Assembly (NCBI GenBank): GCA_020746875.1
Contig: JAGTJL010000027.1
Span: forward strand, 310,001-374,000
Direction of reading: 5' to 3'
DNA: 64,000 nucleotides
From: Rhexocercosporidium sp. MPI-PUGE-AT-0058
Lineage: Eukaryota > Ascomycota > Leotiomycetes > Helotiales
Part shown: positions 22,572 through 33,903 of the stretch, piece by piece
Layout: the number at the start of each line of letters is the position of its first letter
Numbering within the stretch: the stretch's first letter is position 1
Made by a program: the position numbers and the translations under genes
The notes under the pieces: model-generated
What the model saw: only the letters and a program-made list of their open reading frames with translations
The model's database searches: none
What the model was told of the DNA's origin: nothing

Positions 22572-25379
22572 CTAAGCCTCAGACTCGATCTCAATCGCAT
22601 CAACCTTGACACCATTTCCATTCTCCTTAATAGGAGCACCCTTGTCGTTAGTTCCGACATCCGCAACCGAAACAGCGCTCTTCTGCTTCTCAACTAAGCC
22701 CTTGACGATCTTAACCTCGCTCAAGATCTCCTTGTCAAGACCTGAGGTGATGATGGTCGTGAGAGCAGCAGCTTCCTTCTTGGTCTCCTCAGCCACAGAC
22801 TTCACGCTTTTAATCTCGGTGATGATCTCCTCGGATTTGTCGGCTGGAGATGTTGTGGGGATGGCCTTGACGAGCGTTGAGACTGAGGCGATAGATGCGA
22901 GGATCTCATCGTCCTTGATTTCCTTTGCTGCAACGGGCGCGGGAAGAGCCTTAACAAGCGACTCGACTGAGGCGATAGAAGAGAGGATCTCGTCGTCTTT
23001 GCTTGGAACAGCGGCAGCTGGTGCAGGGAGAGCCTTAACGAGGGACTCGACGGAAGCGATGGAGGTCAGGATCTCGTCATCCTTACCTGGCACTTGGGCA
23101 GCGGGTACTGGGATGGCCTTGATAGCTGCGAGGATCTCATCATCCTTGCCTGGAACCTGAGCAGCTGGTGCTGGTAGACCTTCGACCAATGCCTTGACGG
23201 ATTGGATAGAGGCCAGAATCTCATCATCTTTGATATCCTTTGGTGTGATTGGTGCGGGGATGGCCTTGATAGCAGCGAGGATCTCGACATCGCTGAACTC
23301 CTTGGCTGCGACTGGAGCTGGGATAGCCTCGACCAGAGACTTGACAGAAGCAACGGAAGCAAGAATCTCATCATCCTTGCCTTCAACGGGAGCCGATGGA
23401 GCAGGGAGGCTCTCAATCAGTGTCTTGATAGCAGCACAGGATGACAGGATCTCATCATCCTTGACAGCTTGTCCGGCAACAGGGGCGGGGATGGCTTCGA
23501 CAATCGCCTTGACAGATGCGACGGATGCAAGAATCTCGTCATCTTTGATGCTGGCTGGGAGAGCTTCCACAAGAGCTTCGAGTTTGCTGATGGAGCTCTC
23601 GATGCCAGAGATGTCGACCTTGTCACCAGCTGGTGCGGGGACGGCGACAACACCCTTGATGTCGGTGAGATGGCCCGTGTGTGATTCAAGAGTAGCTGTC
23701 AGCTTTTCAACCGATGATTCGAGTCCGGAGAGATCAGTCTTCTCGGGAGCAGCAGGAGGTGTGGCGACGAGGCCCTTGATCTCAGTCAAGTGTGTAGTGT
23801 GGGCATCCAGTGTAGAAACTAATGGAGAGAAATCAACCTTCTCAGCAGCTGGGGCTTCCTTCTCGACAACAGCCTTGATCTCGGCAAGAGATGCAGACAG
23901 CTTCTCGATAGACGCCTCCAAGGTTGACAGGTCGGTCTTCTCAGCAACAGCAGCTGGAGCTGAAATGACGGACTTTATCTCTGACAAGTGGGTGGTGTGT
24001 GCGTCGAGGGTAGATGTGACTGGGGTTAGATCGATCTTCTCTGCAGTTGGGACTTCCTTCTCAACTGCGGCCTTGATATCAGCGAGAGTGGCTGAAAGCT
24101 TCTCAATCGATGATTCCAATACAGAAAAATCGGCCTTCTCCGCTGCTGGAGCTGGAACAGCAACAACAGATTTGATCTCACCGAGGGTACCAGTGTGTCC
24201 ATCCAGAGTTGAAACGAGCTTGTCAACAGAAGTCTGGAGAGGAGTAAGGTCGGTCTTCTCAACGGGAGCGGGGGTCTCGACGGCAGTCTTGATCTCAGAA
24301 ACAGTGGTGGTAAGGCTTTGAATCGAGTTTTCGAGAGATGAGAGATCAACCTTTTCAGGAAGAGCAGCTGGTGTAGATACGACGGTCTTGATCTCGCCGA
24401 TGGATGTTGGGATATCAGTCAACGCCTTCGCGTGGGAAGCATGCGATTCGTTTGATGACTTGACGGCAGCGAGAATTTCTGGGGTGACATCGGAGCTCTT
24501 GAGGTCGGAGATGGCAGTCGAGAGAGCAACAATTTGAGATTCGAGACTGGCAACGGCAGGAGTAGAGTCGGCGGCCTTAATCTCGGACAGGGTGGAATTC
24601 TGTGCTTCGATGGCAGTAATGATAGTTCCGACTTGGGCGTTCAATCCGGAGAATCCAGTGCTAGTGCTAGCCTCGAGATCTGTCTTGACTGAAGCAAGCT
24701 CGGAAGAAATGGTCTTCAATGAAGCAACAGTCTCGGCATTCTCTTTAATGACAGCCAACTCTGCAGTGATAACATCAAGCTTTTCTAACTGAGAAGGCAG
24801 GGTCTGTAGCCCGCTAGAGATAGTATCCAACTTTTCTCCCTGTGTAGTCAACAGAGTAGTATCCGGAGATACAATTTGTTCCTGAACCACCTTGATATTG
24901 TTTCCTAGCTCCACCAGCGAGTCGGTGATTTTTGTGACAGCTCCATCGAGGGCAGATAGCTTGTCGGTAGTTGTGATATTGGAGGTGTCCACCAGTGTAG
25001 AGAGTTCGGAGATCTTGGATGTCGTTTGTGTATTGGTCTCGTTGATTCGCTGGGAGAGTTCTTCGTTTGATGCCAGAAGTTTCGACTCCACAGCAGAGAT
25101 GTCTAGAGCAGCCTTGAGGGAAGGTTGAAGCTGAATAGCCAGGTGATTGGCAACTGCTTTGGTGAACTCCTCGTTGTTAAGGGCAGCCGCTACTGCATCA
25201 GCTATCGACTTCTGGAGGGCATCTCGATCCTGTGCTTGCTGGGTTGTGGACTTTGGCCCTTCCAACAGTTGGGGTTGGCTAGAGAGCTTTGCCCGTAGGC
25301 GTGAGAGCACGGAAGTAGAAGTCATCACAGTGAGGGATGATGCTAGGAGGACGTAGAAGAGGGTCAATAGCGAAGACAT
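22572..25379 (-). CDS. Repeat-rich coiled-coil protein with N-terminal signal or anchor
   Basis: An intronless 935-codon frame. Residues 3-20 (SLLTLFYVLLASSLTV) look like a signal peptide or membrane anchor. The rest is almost wholly helical and heptad-rich. The middle (about 330-640) is built of 60-80-residue units such as LESSIEKLSATLADIKAAV followed by LDAHTTHLSEIKSV and an Ala/Pro hinge. The C-terminal third has nine copies of a unit beginning KDDEILASVASV (one degenerate, SDVEIL), mostly followed by LVxALPAP. I do not recognise a named family. Secreted structural, adhesive or wall-linked functions are possible but unproven. Repeat units are similar enough at DNA level to recombine, so copy number may vary between strains. 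Confidence 0.8.
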   Translation of the reverse strand: MSSLLTLFYVLLASSLTVMTSTSVLSRLRAKLSSQPQLLEGPKSTTQQAQDRDALQKSIADAVAAALNNEEFTKAVANHLAIQLQPSLKAALDISAVESKLLASNEELSQRINETNTQTTSKISELSTLVDTSNITTTDKLSALDGAVTKITDSLVELGNNIKVVQEQIVSPDTTLLTTQGEKLDTISSGLQTLPSQLEKLDVITAELAVIKENAETVASLKTISSELASVKTDLEASTSTGFSGLNAQVGTIITAIEAQNSTLSEIKAADSTPAVASLESQIVALSTAISDLKSSDVTPEILAAVKSSNESHASHAKALTDIPTSIGEIKTVVSTPAALPEKVDLSSLENSIQSLTTTVSEIKTAVETPAPVEKTDLTPLQTSVDKLVSTLDGHTGTLGEIKSVVAVPAPAAEKADFSVLESSIEKLSATLADIKAAVEKEVPTAEKIDLTPVTSTLDAHTTHLSEIKSVISAPAAVAEKTDLSTLEASIEKLSASLAEIKAVVEKEAPAAEKVDFSPLVSTLDAHTTHLTEIKGLVATPPAAPEKTDLSGLESSVEKLTATLESHTGHLTDIKGVVAVPAPAGDKVDISGIESSISKLEALVEALPASIKDDEILASVASVKAIVEAIPAPVAGQAVKDDEILSSCAAIKTLIESLPAPSAPVEGKDDEILASVASVKSLVEAIPAPVAAKEFSDVEILAAIKAIPAPITPKDIKDDEILASIQSVKALVEGLPAPAAQVPGKDDEILAAIKAIPVPAAQVPGKDDEILTSIASVESLVKALPAPAAAVPSKDDEILSSIASVESLVKALPAPVAAKEIKDDEILASIASVSTLVKAIPTTSPADKSEEIITEIKSVKSVAEETKKEAAALTTIITSGLDKEILSEVKIVKGLVEKQKSAVSVADVGTNDKGAPIKENGNGVKVDAIEIESEA

Positions 25380-26379
25380 GCGTCTTAATATGTGGTGGGA
25401 AAAGAAGGGGGGAAGAAAGAAAATTTCTGCGAGTTCTTATGGTTGCATTACCCACCCTGTCTGTCCACACCTCACCTGATGCGGGAGCAACACAACTTTA
25501 TGCGTTGTGAATAGCGGAAAGTGTGTGATGAAGTCTTACTTTGGGAAAAACCTCATTTCTCGGGAAAGAGAGTCGGTGAGGTGTTGTGGGGGGGGAAATA
25601 TTGCAGTAGGCCCGGGCCGCCATTTTGTCCGGGCTGAAATGTGAAAGTTTGCATCGTCGGGCTTCAACAACCACCCAATCCGGACTTTTATACACCTTCA
25701 AAGCTCGCTCTATGGATCCTGCAAGCGAACGTCCCCACCAGCGAAGATCATTGAGTGATGAGTTCGCGATCGCCAGCGGCTTCTCTTGAGTCAGTCGGCC
25801 AGTGAGAAGACTCTCTGCAGCCCGAGGATCCGCGAGACGTGGTATCGGGCAGTCAGGTGCTGGCGATGTGCAGTACAACGCATCTCGTCGGCGCCCTGGC
25901 TCACGAACCATATGCCAGTGCATTAATTATCCGCCCTCTCGTCCTATCAATGCAGGACAGTTGTCGAGACAACGCAGCATGAGCACTTTCGAGTGGTGAT
26001 GACTTGCGTTGTCTGCATATTGCAGTCCTATGCGACAGCCACGTCCCAGGCCCAGCTGTGGGTCGAGTAGGCTGGGCGTGGGATATATCGCAAAGCTAGG
26101 ATCTTTTCCCTTTGCAGAGAAGGTGTGTTCTGCTTACATTCAACATTTTCAAACAAACAGAGGCAAATCAACTTCGCATATGTCGAGATGGTAGCAAACA
26201 GTCACCAAACAGATGACGTCGAAAATGCCAGAGAATTCGATGCTTCATCCTTGCATCCCAAGAGCGGCGAGGTGCAGCATATCACGTGCAATAACCGCCG
26301 ACACCAGATCGATGCTGTTCCTGGAGCGGGATTTGCTGAGGATATCCTGCGCTACTAAAGTTTCGATCTATCTAGGTAG
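25380..26379. other. Intergenic region, possibly holding a degraded gene start
   Basis: This covers the promoter side of the coiled-coil gene. From 26188 a frame (MVANSHQTDDVENAR...) runs 57 codons and ends in an F-box-like AEDILRY just before the F-box pseudogene. It may be that gene's degraded first exon. Confidence 0.3.
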
Positions 26380-27609
26380 GATCTCATCTGCAAGCTTGCA
26401 TTTACGTGCAAGTCTCTCTATAAATCAGCTATTCGAGCATTGTTCTGTCGGATCCACGTGACGCACGCAACGCCAGCCTCGAAAATCCAGGTCGTAAGTG
26501 TCAGGCTTCCTACCTGCTTGCTCCCATACAAGACTTCGAATCCATCGTAACTATGGTATAAAGATAGCCCAATTGACAGACAATACGAAAAGGCTGTTAC
26601 AACCGTCAATACATTTCCGAATCTTCGCGATGTCACCATCGAGTTCTCATGCTCCTGTCCAGTCGTCAGGCCCAACCCTGGCATCTACCTCCGAACGATG
26701 CATGCTGAAGGATTCGATTTCCGGACGCAAGTACTGTCAATGTTATTCGATGCGTTGAACAATCCTCAAAAGCCGATCCTCAATATGCGGTCTCTCTCAA
26801 TCAAGAACCTTCAAAACTGCAACGACAGGACCCTCATATCTTCCCAAAACTTCAAATATATACTACGATATATCTCCGAGCCCCGCCTCAAAATCGTAAC
26901 GGAAAGCGATTTCGTCAGTCCAGAAAACTCTTGGTTAATGCCAGAGCTGTACCAGTTTTTTGAGGAGTTGGCTGATACGTGGCTCAAGCCTGCAAAGCAG
27001 AATCTCACAAATCTTACTCTTCACGCCGATGTTTTGTGGGGCTCCATCTCGAAATGGGACTTGCGCTCTTTGCATTTGCCTAACCTTAGGAGACTGGAGC
27101 TTGGATCTTAAACATTCTCACACGACTGGCAGCTGGACTGGATTTGTTCACATACTACGCTTGAATTCCTGATCTTGGACGGATGCTCGATAGTAAGCCA
27201 CACTCTAGTCTATGGCCCGGTCGATTCTGAAGGCTACTGCGCAAACCCACTGGACGAGGGCGGTGATCAAGACTACCATAGACAGCACTATCCTCGCCGT
27301 TGGTCCGACTTATTCGCCCAGATAGAAGCAGAGCTACCCAATCTCAAGCAATTCCAGCTTGGCTCTAGAGATTGGGACACAGGTAGAAACTCCAACACAA
27401 TTGATTTAGCGAAGCTAGGAATGCGCTCGCAAGACGAATCTTGTATCGCCTTTGACAGGAGAGCAGATCGGGCGCCGTGGATTGGCGTACAAGAGTATCT
27501 GAATGACGAGAGTGAGGGGAATGAGGATACCGACGAAAGTAAGGAGATCGACGTTAATGATGAGAATGACGATAATGGGAAGAGTGAATATGATGAGGAG
27601 AATAAGTAA
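26380..27609 (+). pseudogene. F-box/LRR-type protein with two in-frame TAA codons
   Basis: One reading frame is open from 26380 to 27609 except for two TAA codons, at 26548-26550 and 27109-27111. The protein reads LICKLAFTCKSLYKSAIRALF (F-box C-terminal half), then FPNLRDVTIEF, then leucine-rich stretches LHLPNLRRLELGS, (stop), FSHDWQLDWI, LEFLILDGCS and LPNLKQFQLGSRDWD. It ends in an acidic Asp/Glu/Asn tail. Similarity flows smoothly across both stops, so they are better read as nonsense changes than as introns. Both could come from CAA by a C-to-T change. The first exon with the F-box start is not clear; AEDILRY at 26330-26356 may be a remnant. SCF-type substrate recognition is the usual role of the family. 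Confidence 0.6.
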
Positions 27610-27972
27610 AATGACAAGAACGAGTACACAGATAAGAGCAGGACCAAAGATAAGAAGATCCCACAGGAAAGTGAGAGCGAGAGCCATGCACTGCGTAAAG
27701 TTCAAGCCGATCTTGAGGACGAGGCAGCGTACCAGATGTTGATGGTCACCGTGCACGCAAGAGCCTTCGCCGCCAGCTCAAAACATAGTTCTTAAGCGGA
27801 GTTAGCACCCATGAAGTGGTGATGCTTTCACACACTTGTACGATTTACCACAAAATCTCGATCGAGGTCCTTGAATGACAAGTACTAAAAAACCAGCTAA
27901 CGTCATCCATCTCTGGACTTACCCACTGCATGAAAGATGTGAATCAATTGTATGTACCCCAGTACAAGGATT
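27610..27972. other. Short intergenic region
   Basis: Lies between the F-box relic and the convergent HET gene. No supported feature. Confidence 0.4.
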
Positions 27973-30001
27973 CTAACTGATAGTAATCGTCTCTTCAACC
28001 GCATCGTTGAAGAGGCCATCCACAGCGTCATCGTTACTCTCGTTCGCCCGATGGTGCAGATATCGACGCAATGACACCCCGACTCTCTCATACACTTTCG
28101 GTTCGCTAGTGCTCCTCAAAACTAGAAAGAAGTCCTCCCGGCCAGCTCCTGGTAATTCCACTACACCCACAAGCAAACAGGCTACCTTACCCTCAAGGCT
28201 TTCGATCCCAGTCAAACTCATCTCATTCATACCATCATCAGGTATAATTGTTCGAGTGTCCTTTCCGAGCGAGACAGCATACCGCTTTCCCTCTATATAC
28301 CCCTCATATGTTTCCCCAACTTGCATTTCCGCGATTTGAATAGAGAAACCATGCACGACTCGCCCCCTAACAATAAGTCTACCACTCATCACCTCAATCT
28401 TCCCGTAAGGATCCAAAGTACTAGGAACAGTAGCCACTTTCACCACCTCCAAGCAGCTACGAAAATGCCTCAATGGAATAACTGATACAGGTCCTTCAAT
28501 AGAGGCCCAACTCCAAGTCGGGGCCCTCCAAACCTTCGGTCGTCGATATACAACCTCCTTGTCCCTCGTATCCCTTGACCGATCATCTTCCACATTCCAA
28601 AGTAATGAAATAACCAGATCAGATCGCCAATGTCCAGCTAGATATTCATCTTTCTCCGTGGTGGCCAAAGCCTGCACTTTCGCAAACTGATTCGCTAGTC
28701 CCGATAATGCAGGTAATTTATCCTCATCGTATCCTAGTTGACGCTCGGTGAATTTCATAATGATGTCGCTCCAATTTTGTCGCAGCTCCGGAGGCGTCAA
28801 TGTCCCGAAAATCTCAGGTTTCCGCACCGAGCGACTGCTAGCTTCGTCGTCTTTCTCGATAAGTGCAGAGCTATGGCCACATTCGCAGTTCCGCCACTCA
28901 TTACACTCCCAGAACAACTCTTTGGAAGTGTACCTCAGCAAACGATTGGAAAGAACAGCTTCCTGCAAACACCATCCCCGACAATTAATAGGTTCAGGTT
29001 CTGGCCCTCGCCCAATCATAGCGAAGTTATCGTGTTCGCGACCAAGTTGCCTGCGGATAAACACAGTGCTATCCTTGTACTCGACTTCTTTGGGTGGAAC
29101 GCCGAAAGATTGTTTATTCAGAATCCCATGAGAGTTTCCTGGTGAGTTATCCCCTGCGATAGTCAATTGAGCGTTGCTGTATACGTCGCACATTTTACTT
29201 GATTCTCTCGCCCAATCATCCGCATCACCTTGAATGATACACAGAGCGTCTATCCAGAGATATTGCAGTCCCAATCGACGAGTAATCGTCACCGCGTCTT
29301 GCAGAGTCCTCGGCATGGCGTTGAAATCGATACGTTGAAGATGGCCCTTGTAGGTATTGGCTGTCGTCTTCAAGACGTTGTGAAAGCGTGGATCACCCCA
29401 GCAATAGCTCAACGCAACGTATTGTCCACTCCTTCCTTGAGATTCTTCAAGGAATGGATCTCTTGTCCCAGCTGCACCGACATCTATCACACGAGTTGGA
29501 AGTGCTTGTAATGTCTCTGAGCGGCAGGCTGGGTGACACTCAACGCATGTCTTCAGCCAAGATGACGCCAGCTCAAAACATGAATCTGACGAGGACTCTG
29601 CAGCTACTTCTTTCACAAATCCAATCGTGTCAGGCATCCCAGGGATAATTTCTCCGCCTGAATAACGAGTTAGCTATATTCATGGATATCAAGGAATGAA
29701 ACTAAAGCCCCGCACCTTTTCTAGAGAAAATCTCCAAATACACCCCATCCCTCCTCCAAAACACTTGACATTGCTTCCCCACCGCAACTTTCAGCTCGAC
29801 ATACTGCGTTAGGTCTTTCTCGTCCCACCTCGTCTTGTAACATGCCAATGTGCCCCATATCAATTTACACTCTGCGCATGAGGTTGTTGCGATTGATGAC
29901 TGGAGATCTGAGACGCTGAAGAATAGACCGGTCCATTTCCCTGCTGGTAACGTCGAGAGAATTGGAGGCCGGAGGTTGGAGCAGGTTATGCAGGGACCCA
30001 T
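27973..30001 (-). CDS. HET-domain (heterokaryon incompatibility) protein
   Basis: Two exons, 30001-29716 and 29657-27973, with a 58-bp intron (G|GTGCGG...TTCAG) and a product of 656 aa. The first exon gives a Cys-containing lead (CITCSNLRPP, SCAECKLIW) usual in this family. The HET domain follows: YVALSYCWGDP, LPRTLQDA-like MPRTLQDAVTITRRLGLQYLWIDALCIIQ, DDWARESSKMCDVYSNAQLTIA, and later RGWCLQEAVLSNRLLRYTSKELFWEC. HET domains trigger cell death when genetically unlike hyphae fuse; most paralogues have no assigned partner, and this one cannot be assigned either. Start ATG at 30001 is the first in frame. With the NACHT gene 7 kb away it forms an allorecognition-type neighbourhood. Confidence 0.9.
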
Positions 30002-30637
30002 GTCCGAAGCTCTTAGTCGGGGCTTATTATTCAGTGGCTTGTGTTCTTAGCTTTGTGAATGAAGTGTAGAGATGCATAGAAAGTCAATAGAGGGAAGTGC
30101 GGCTTGATATGTACACTGATGGGTGTGAAGGATTCGGCCCCCAACTTGGCGGGGTAGCATGATGGGACATTCAACGCCAATCATAGCCGAGACCACTGAA
30201 GCTCCAGGATGGTACGCCGCTAACAGACTTCCGAAGATATATCTAGTTCATGCAACATCAGCCGTTTTCTCCATAATTGAAGAAGATTGAGTGCTGAGGA
30301 GAAGCTATTGGAGATGCACATTGGGTAGGGATGATTGAAAGTTGAGCGGCAGCGCTTGCTTTGACAGAAATGAAGGCAGAGCTCGCTTAGCATGTTGAGT
30401 CAATATTGATGGAGAATGTAAAGAGATGATAGATGTCGTTTTCCGTGGTATCTGCGGGTCGTCAACACAGCATTTGTCCAAGCAGCATTTACAGCGATAT
30501 ATCCCCCATTTGTTTCGGTAAACGATTTATTCAATGTCGCGAGGCGTCACCTTGAACCAAGAGGTAAAGAAGAAGACGCTAAGAACGTCAAATCTTTGAG
30601 TAGAGAATCTTTAAAGGTGTTCGTGCTTTATAACCTT
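30002..30637. other. Intergenic region
   Basis: Promoter side of the HET gene. No ORF or repeat worth naming. Confidence 0.4.
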
Positions 30638-31609
30638 TTAAACTTCGATAAAACCTTCCATAACCTGCACTGCAGATCCACCTAGAACAACTCTTTTGAC
30701 ATCAGAAGTCTTCGCATCAAGCACAACCTTCGTCTGAATACTGCTTGGCCGTCCCATATCCACACCTTGCTCAATATCGAACGACGTGACGAAATCATCA
30801 GAATCATCCTCTTGTCTATTAGCCCAGACTCGCTTGGCCCAATAGGCAGAGAAAGCCGACGCAGCACTGCCGGTAGCAGGATCCTGCAATGTTCCCCCAT
30901 GCATCATCATCCTCGAGCTAATCCGAACCGCCCCATTCTCTGTCTGTCTATTATCAACAAAGTACCATGTCCCTAGCAATGCGCCCTCAAACCACGGTCT
31001 ATCCAAGCTACCACTGAGCTTGCTTGGTACCACGGATCCTGAAGCAGTTGACAGAACGTCGTTTGATGGCAGCTCGATCATGGCGAACGTCATTCCTTTG
31101 ACAATTGAAACAACAGATAAAGGCCCGAGAATCTTCTGGGCCACTGGAGCTGAAATGCCCGCTTCTGCCGCTTCCTCGTTGGACAGTTGATGCTTGTGAA
31201 CGTGTGCATCATGAGGAACATGGATGAATGCGACTGCCAACTTGGCATCAAATGTATATGGAATCGCCCCAGCTTTGGTAATAATGGTAGTCTTTTCGTT
31301 CTTCGGAAGCTCTTTGTTCGACAGTCGCTTGTTTGCAAGTAACCAAGCTGCTCCGATCGTCGGATGACCCGCAAAAGGCAATTCGCAGTTGGTCATGAAA
31401 ATGTCGATTTTGTGCTCGGGGGCCACATCTTCTATCTCGTGGATGATGATGGTCTCGGAATAATTGAACTCTCGAGCAATGTTCTGTTTTTGCTCCTAGG
31501 TCAGGCTTTCTCCGTGGGGTAGAAGGACGACGCCTAATGGGTTGCCGGTAAAGCGTTTTGTGGTGAAGACGTCGAGAGTGACGAAAGGAAGTCGTAGCGG
31601 GGTCGACAT
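30638..31609 (-). pseudogene. PhzF-family isomerase-like gene with one in-frame TAG
   Basis: A single frame of 324 codons from ATG 31609, interrupted by TAG at 31498-31496. Before the stop: FVTLDVFTTKRFTGNPLGVVLL, the family N-terminus. After it: NIAREFNYSETIII, where the Glu of SET is the catalytic acid/base of PhzF. Then come CELPFAGHPTIGAAWLL, DPATGSAASAFSAYW and a C-terminal strand pair ending VQVMEGFIEV. PhzF-fold proteins catalyse isomerisation or epimerisation of small metabolites; the fungal members are largely uncharacterised. All core motifs are intact, so a single-base change or a sequencing error would separate this from a working 323-residue enzyme. The aligned family position is often Gln or Glu, so CAG-to-TAG is the simplest origin. 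Confidence 0.85.
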
Positions 31610-33026
31610 AATTCAAGTCGTATTGCTGTACTGGAATAGTTCGAAGAGTTTAAGTGTCGTAGACATTGTTTGAAGCCCGAGGCTTTGGGTAGCAGTCATC
31701 CTAGATCTCTTCTCAGGCTAAGGTGTATTTGTAATACGTCTCGCTGAAATTACTCAGAGAGGCCGAGTTAACCGGCTTAAGCCGTCGCTCACGAGTCATT
31801 TCCGACTTCCATTTGCACTCCTTTCTTGATATTGTATAATCAACCAGTTTGCTAAATGGATAAGCACACTCGTTGGTCCAAAAGAAATGGAATTCTCACA
31901 TTCAAAGCTCAAGTCGGGAACTTCCAAGATGAGCTCCATCAACAATGCAGCGATGCTTTTCTTGATGTGTTCTCTACCTCGAATTCCTTCTGGGAAGTAA
32001 CTACATAATATCTTTGAAAGAACGAAAAAAAAAAAGGTGAAGGATGATGTCTAAGTCACTTTCTCGTGGCACTCCATGTTCCTCCCATTCTTCATCCAGA
32101 TAACCGCCATTTAGATCTAGCTCCAACGCTTCAAATCAAGTCATTGATACAGTCCACTGCTGATTGTGAGGTGAGTCTGGACACAAACGGCATCTTGCAA
32201 AAATCAGCCAGAAGCTGTATAGTATTCCCGGTCATCATTGGATGAGTGGGCAAACGTTGCACATTTGTGTAGTAGATTGAGTGGAGAGGGGCGGAGATGT
32301 TGGACGCCAAATACGAAATTGGAGTCGGTATTAACCCAGTCAAGTAATTGGAAATCAGTTTTTTTTTTTAAAATTTTTTTTTTTAAAAACGAATGTTTGT
32401 ATATTAAACTTTGCATTATGACTTGATACAGCACTTAATTGCACGACAGCATATGTGGTGGGGCTTGCTGGATAGCTCGCTTAAATCATTCGAGGGAAAA
32501 GTGGACAACAAAAAGGATAAAGAGTGGGTAGAATCCCACAACAATAAAGACAAAAATCCAAAACATACAACAGCAGGTATTCGCTGGTGGTCACCCACCC
32601 AACTACTAATCTGCCGATCTGGTGCTTATGTATGGCAGAGCGGACGGGATGCCCATTTCTCACCAGTCTATGGTCGTATGTGACAGGGTCGTCTTTATTT
32701 GAGTATCTGATCATATAAAAAATTTCTATTTGAGCGTATTCAACATGGATGGCTTCAAACATTTGCTGTAATTTGTATTTTGTCCATCTTTCAGACCTAA
32801 ACTTATTCGTCTATCCCCAATGTATCCAAAGCCTGCCTCGACTGAGATGTCTCCATCTTCACCCAATTGCTGAGTACACTGAAATTGCATCATCACTGAC
32901 AGATCCTGCGTCAGAATGCAAAGCCCCCGAAGCACTGAATCTATTAAACATGGTAGATCTTGCAGCTACCTCGCTCATTTGCTCCACGGTTGTTGGCAAA
33001 TTGTCCCCCATCTGCTGGAAGTTTGC
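31610..33026. other. Intergenic, AT-rich with poly-A/T tracts
   Basis: Contains a poly-A run near 32020 and alternating poly-T and poly-A tracts at 32359-32390 that can fold back on themselves. The short ORFs are not convincing. Confidence 0.4.
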
Positions 33027-33903
33027 TCAGGACTTCAAGTCGTTCCAAAGCTCCTCAGTCATGGCGTTGTGAGACGACCACTGCGGTGGAACATACTGTG
33101 GCATGCAACTGTTTTCCATGTATGGCTTTAGTCTCATTAGAGATACGTTGACGCCTGAAATATACGGGGGCTTGCTCACCGATCGCGTTGCAAAGTCAAC
33201 AAATAGCACTGCAAAAGTTACCCAGCGCTTCGTTCTTACCGGACCCCTCAAGTGTCTTCCTCCACGGAATTCCACTGTGCCAGTTTCTCCAGACAAAACA
33301 TTACGGAAGTTCCATAGAGATCTTCTATCATCACCTTGCATATAGGCGACCAGCTCTCCTTTTGATCTTATGCCCATCAGCGCTTGGTTGCAGTCTCTCA
33401 GACCAACCCGGCGTGTTTGAAGCTCTCCAGGACGGTGTTTCCATTGGCCAAAGTCATACCATAGCCCCGTTCCCTCAATACTGGTGTTTGGGCGACAGTA
33501 TTCATGGTTTCTTCGCGTTGTATGTAAGATCTTCAAGATGCAGTCCTCGTGGATGATGGTAGCCATTGCTATCTGCTTGAGCTCATGCAAGCTAAAATAT
33601 CGGGCCGTAGGGGCGACATGAATATGACTACCGCAGGAGATACTGTTCTGAGCAACCCGAAAAAGGTCATTCACTGCTTCCCACACCTTGTCAATCTCAG
33701 CCTCCCAGTTGTTCTTTACCTCAAGCTTTGGGGAAACAATTTCGAGTGAAACTAAATGATCAGTCAGTATTGTGATGTAAACACTACACAAATTACCATA
33801 TAGAGCACTTCTTCATACCATCATTCGATCGTGGCCTTAGAATCAGAGAATTGTCGTACGTAACGTGCCAGGTGTCGTAATCTCTGTTATTTATCCAAAA
33901 CAT
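33027..33903 (-). CDS. Amidoligase-family protein, N-terminally truncated
   Basis: Two exons, 33903-33819 and 33751-33027, with a 67-bp intron (ATG|GTATGA...TTTAG) and 269 aa. It matches the putative amidoligase family (COOH-NH2 ligases with a glutamine-synthetase-like fold): YDTWHVTYDNSL, then VSLEIVSP, GSHIHVAP, LVAYMQG, LWNFRNV and TVEFRGGRHLRGPV. The same landmarks occur in the second copy at 52577-53506. The family's N-terminal GIEIE-type motif, present in that copy, is absent here. I found no exon carrying it in the 230 bp up to the next gene. It could be an inactive paralogue, or its 5' end may have been lost. Substrate unknown. Confidence 0.68.

Noticed and set aside
23194..24321. 375-codon ORF opposite the coiled-coil gene
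   Set aside because: Antisense shadow of a repetitive, codon-biased gene; Ser/Ala-rich with no independent features.
27288..27756. Hydrophobic minus-strand ORFs opposite the acidic tail of the F-box relic
   Set aside because: Apparent membrane segments are the complement of GAT/GAA-rich codons, not a separate gene.
32359..32390. Poly-T/poly-A fold-back as a possible terminator or MITE end
   Set aside because: Pure A/T tracts fold back trivially; no target duplication or inverted repeat with sequence content was found around them.
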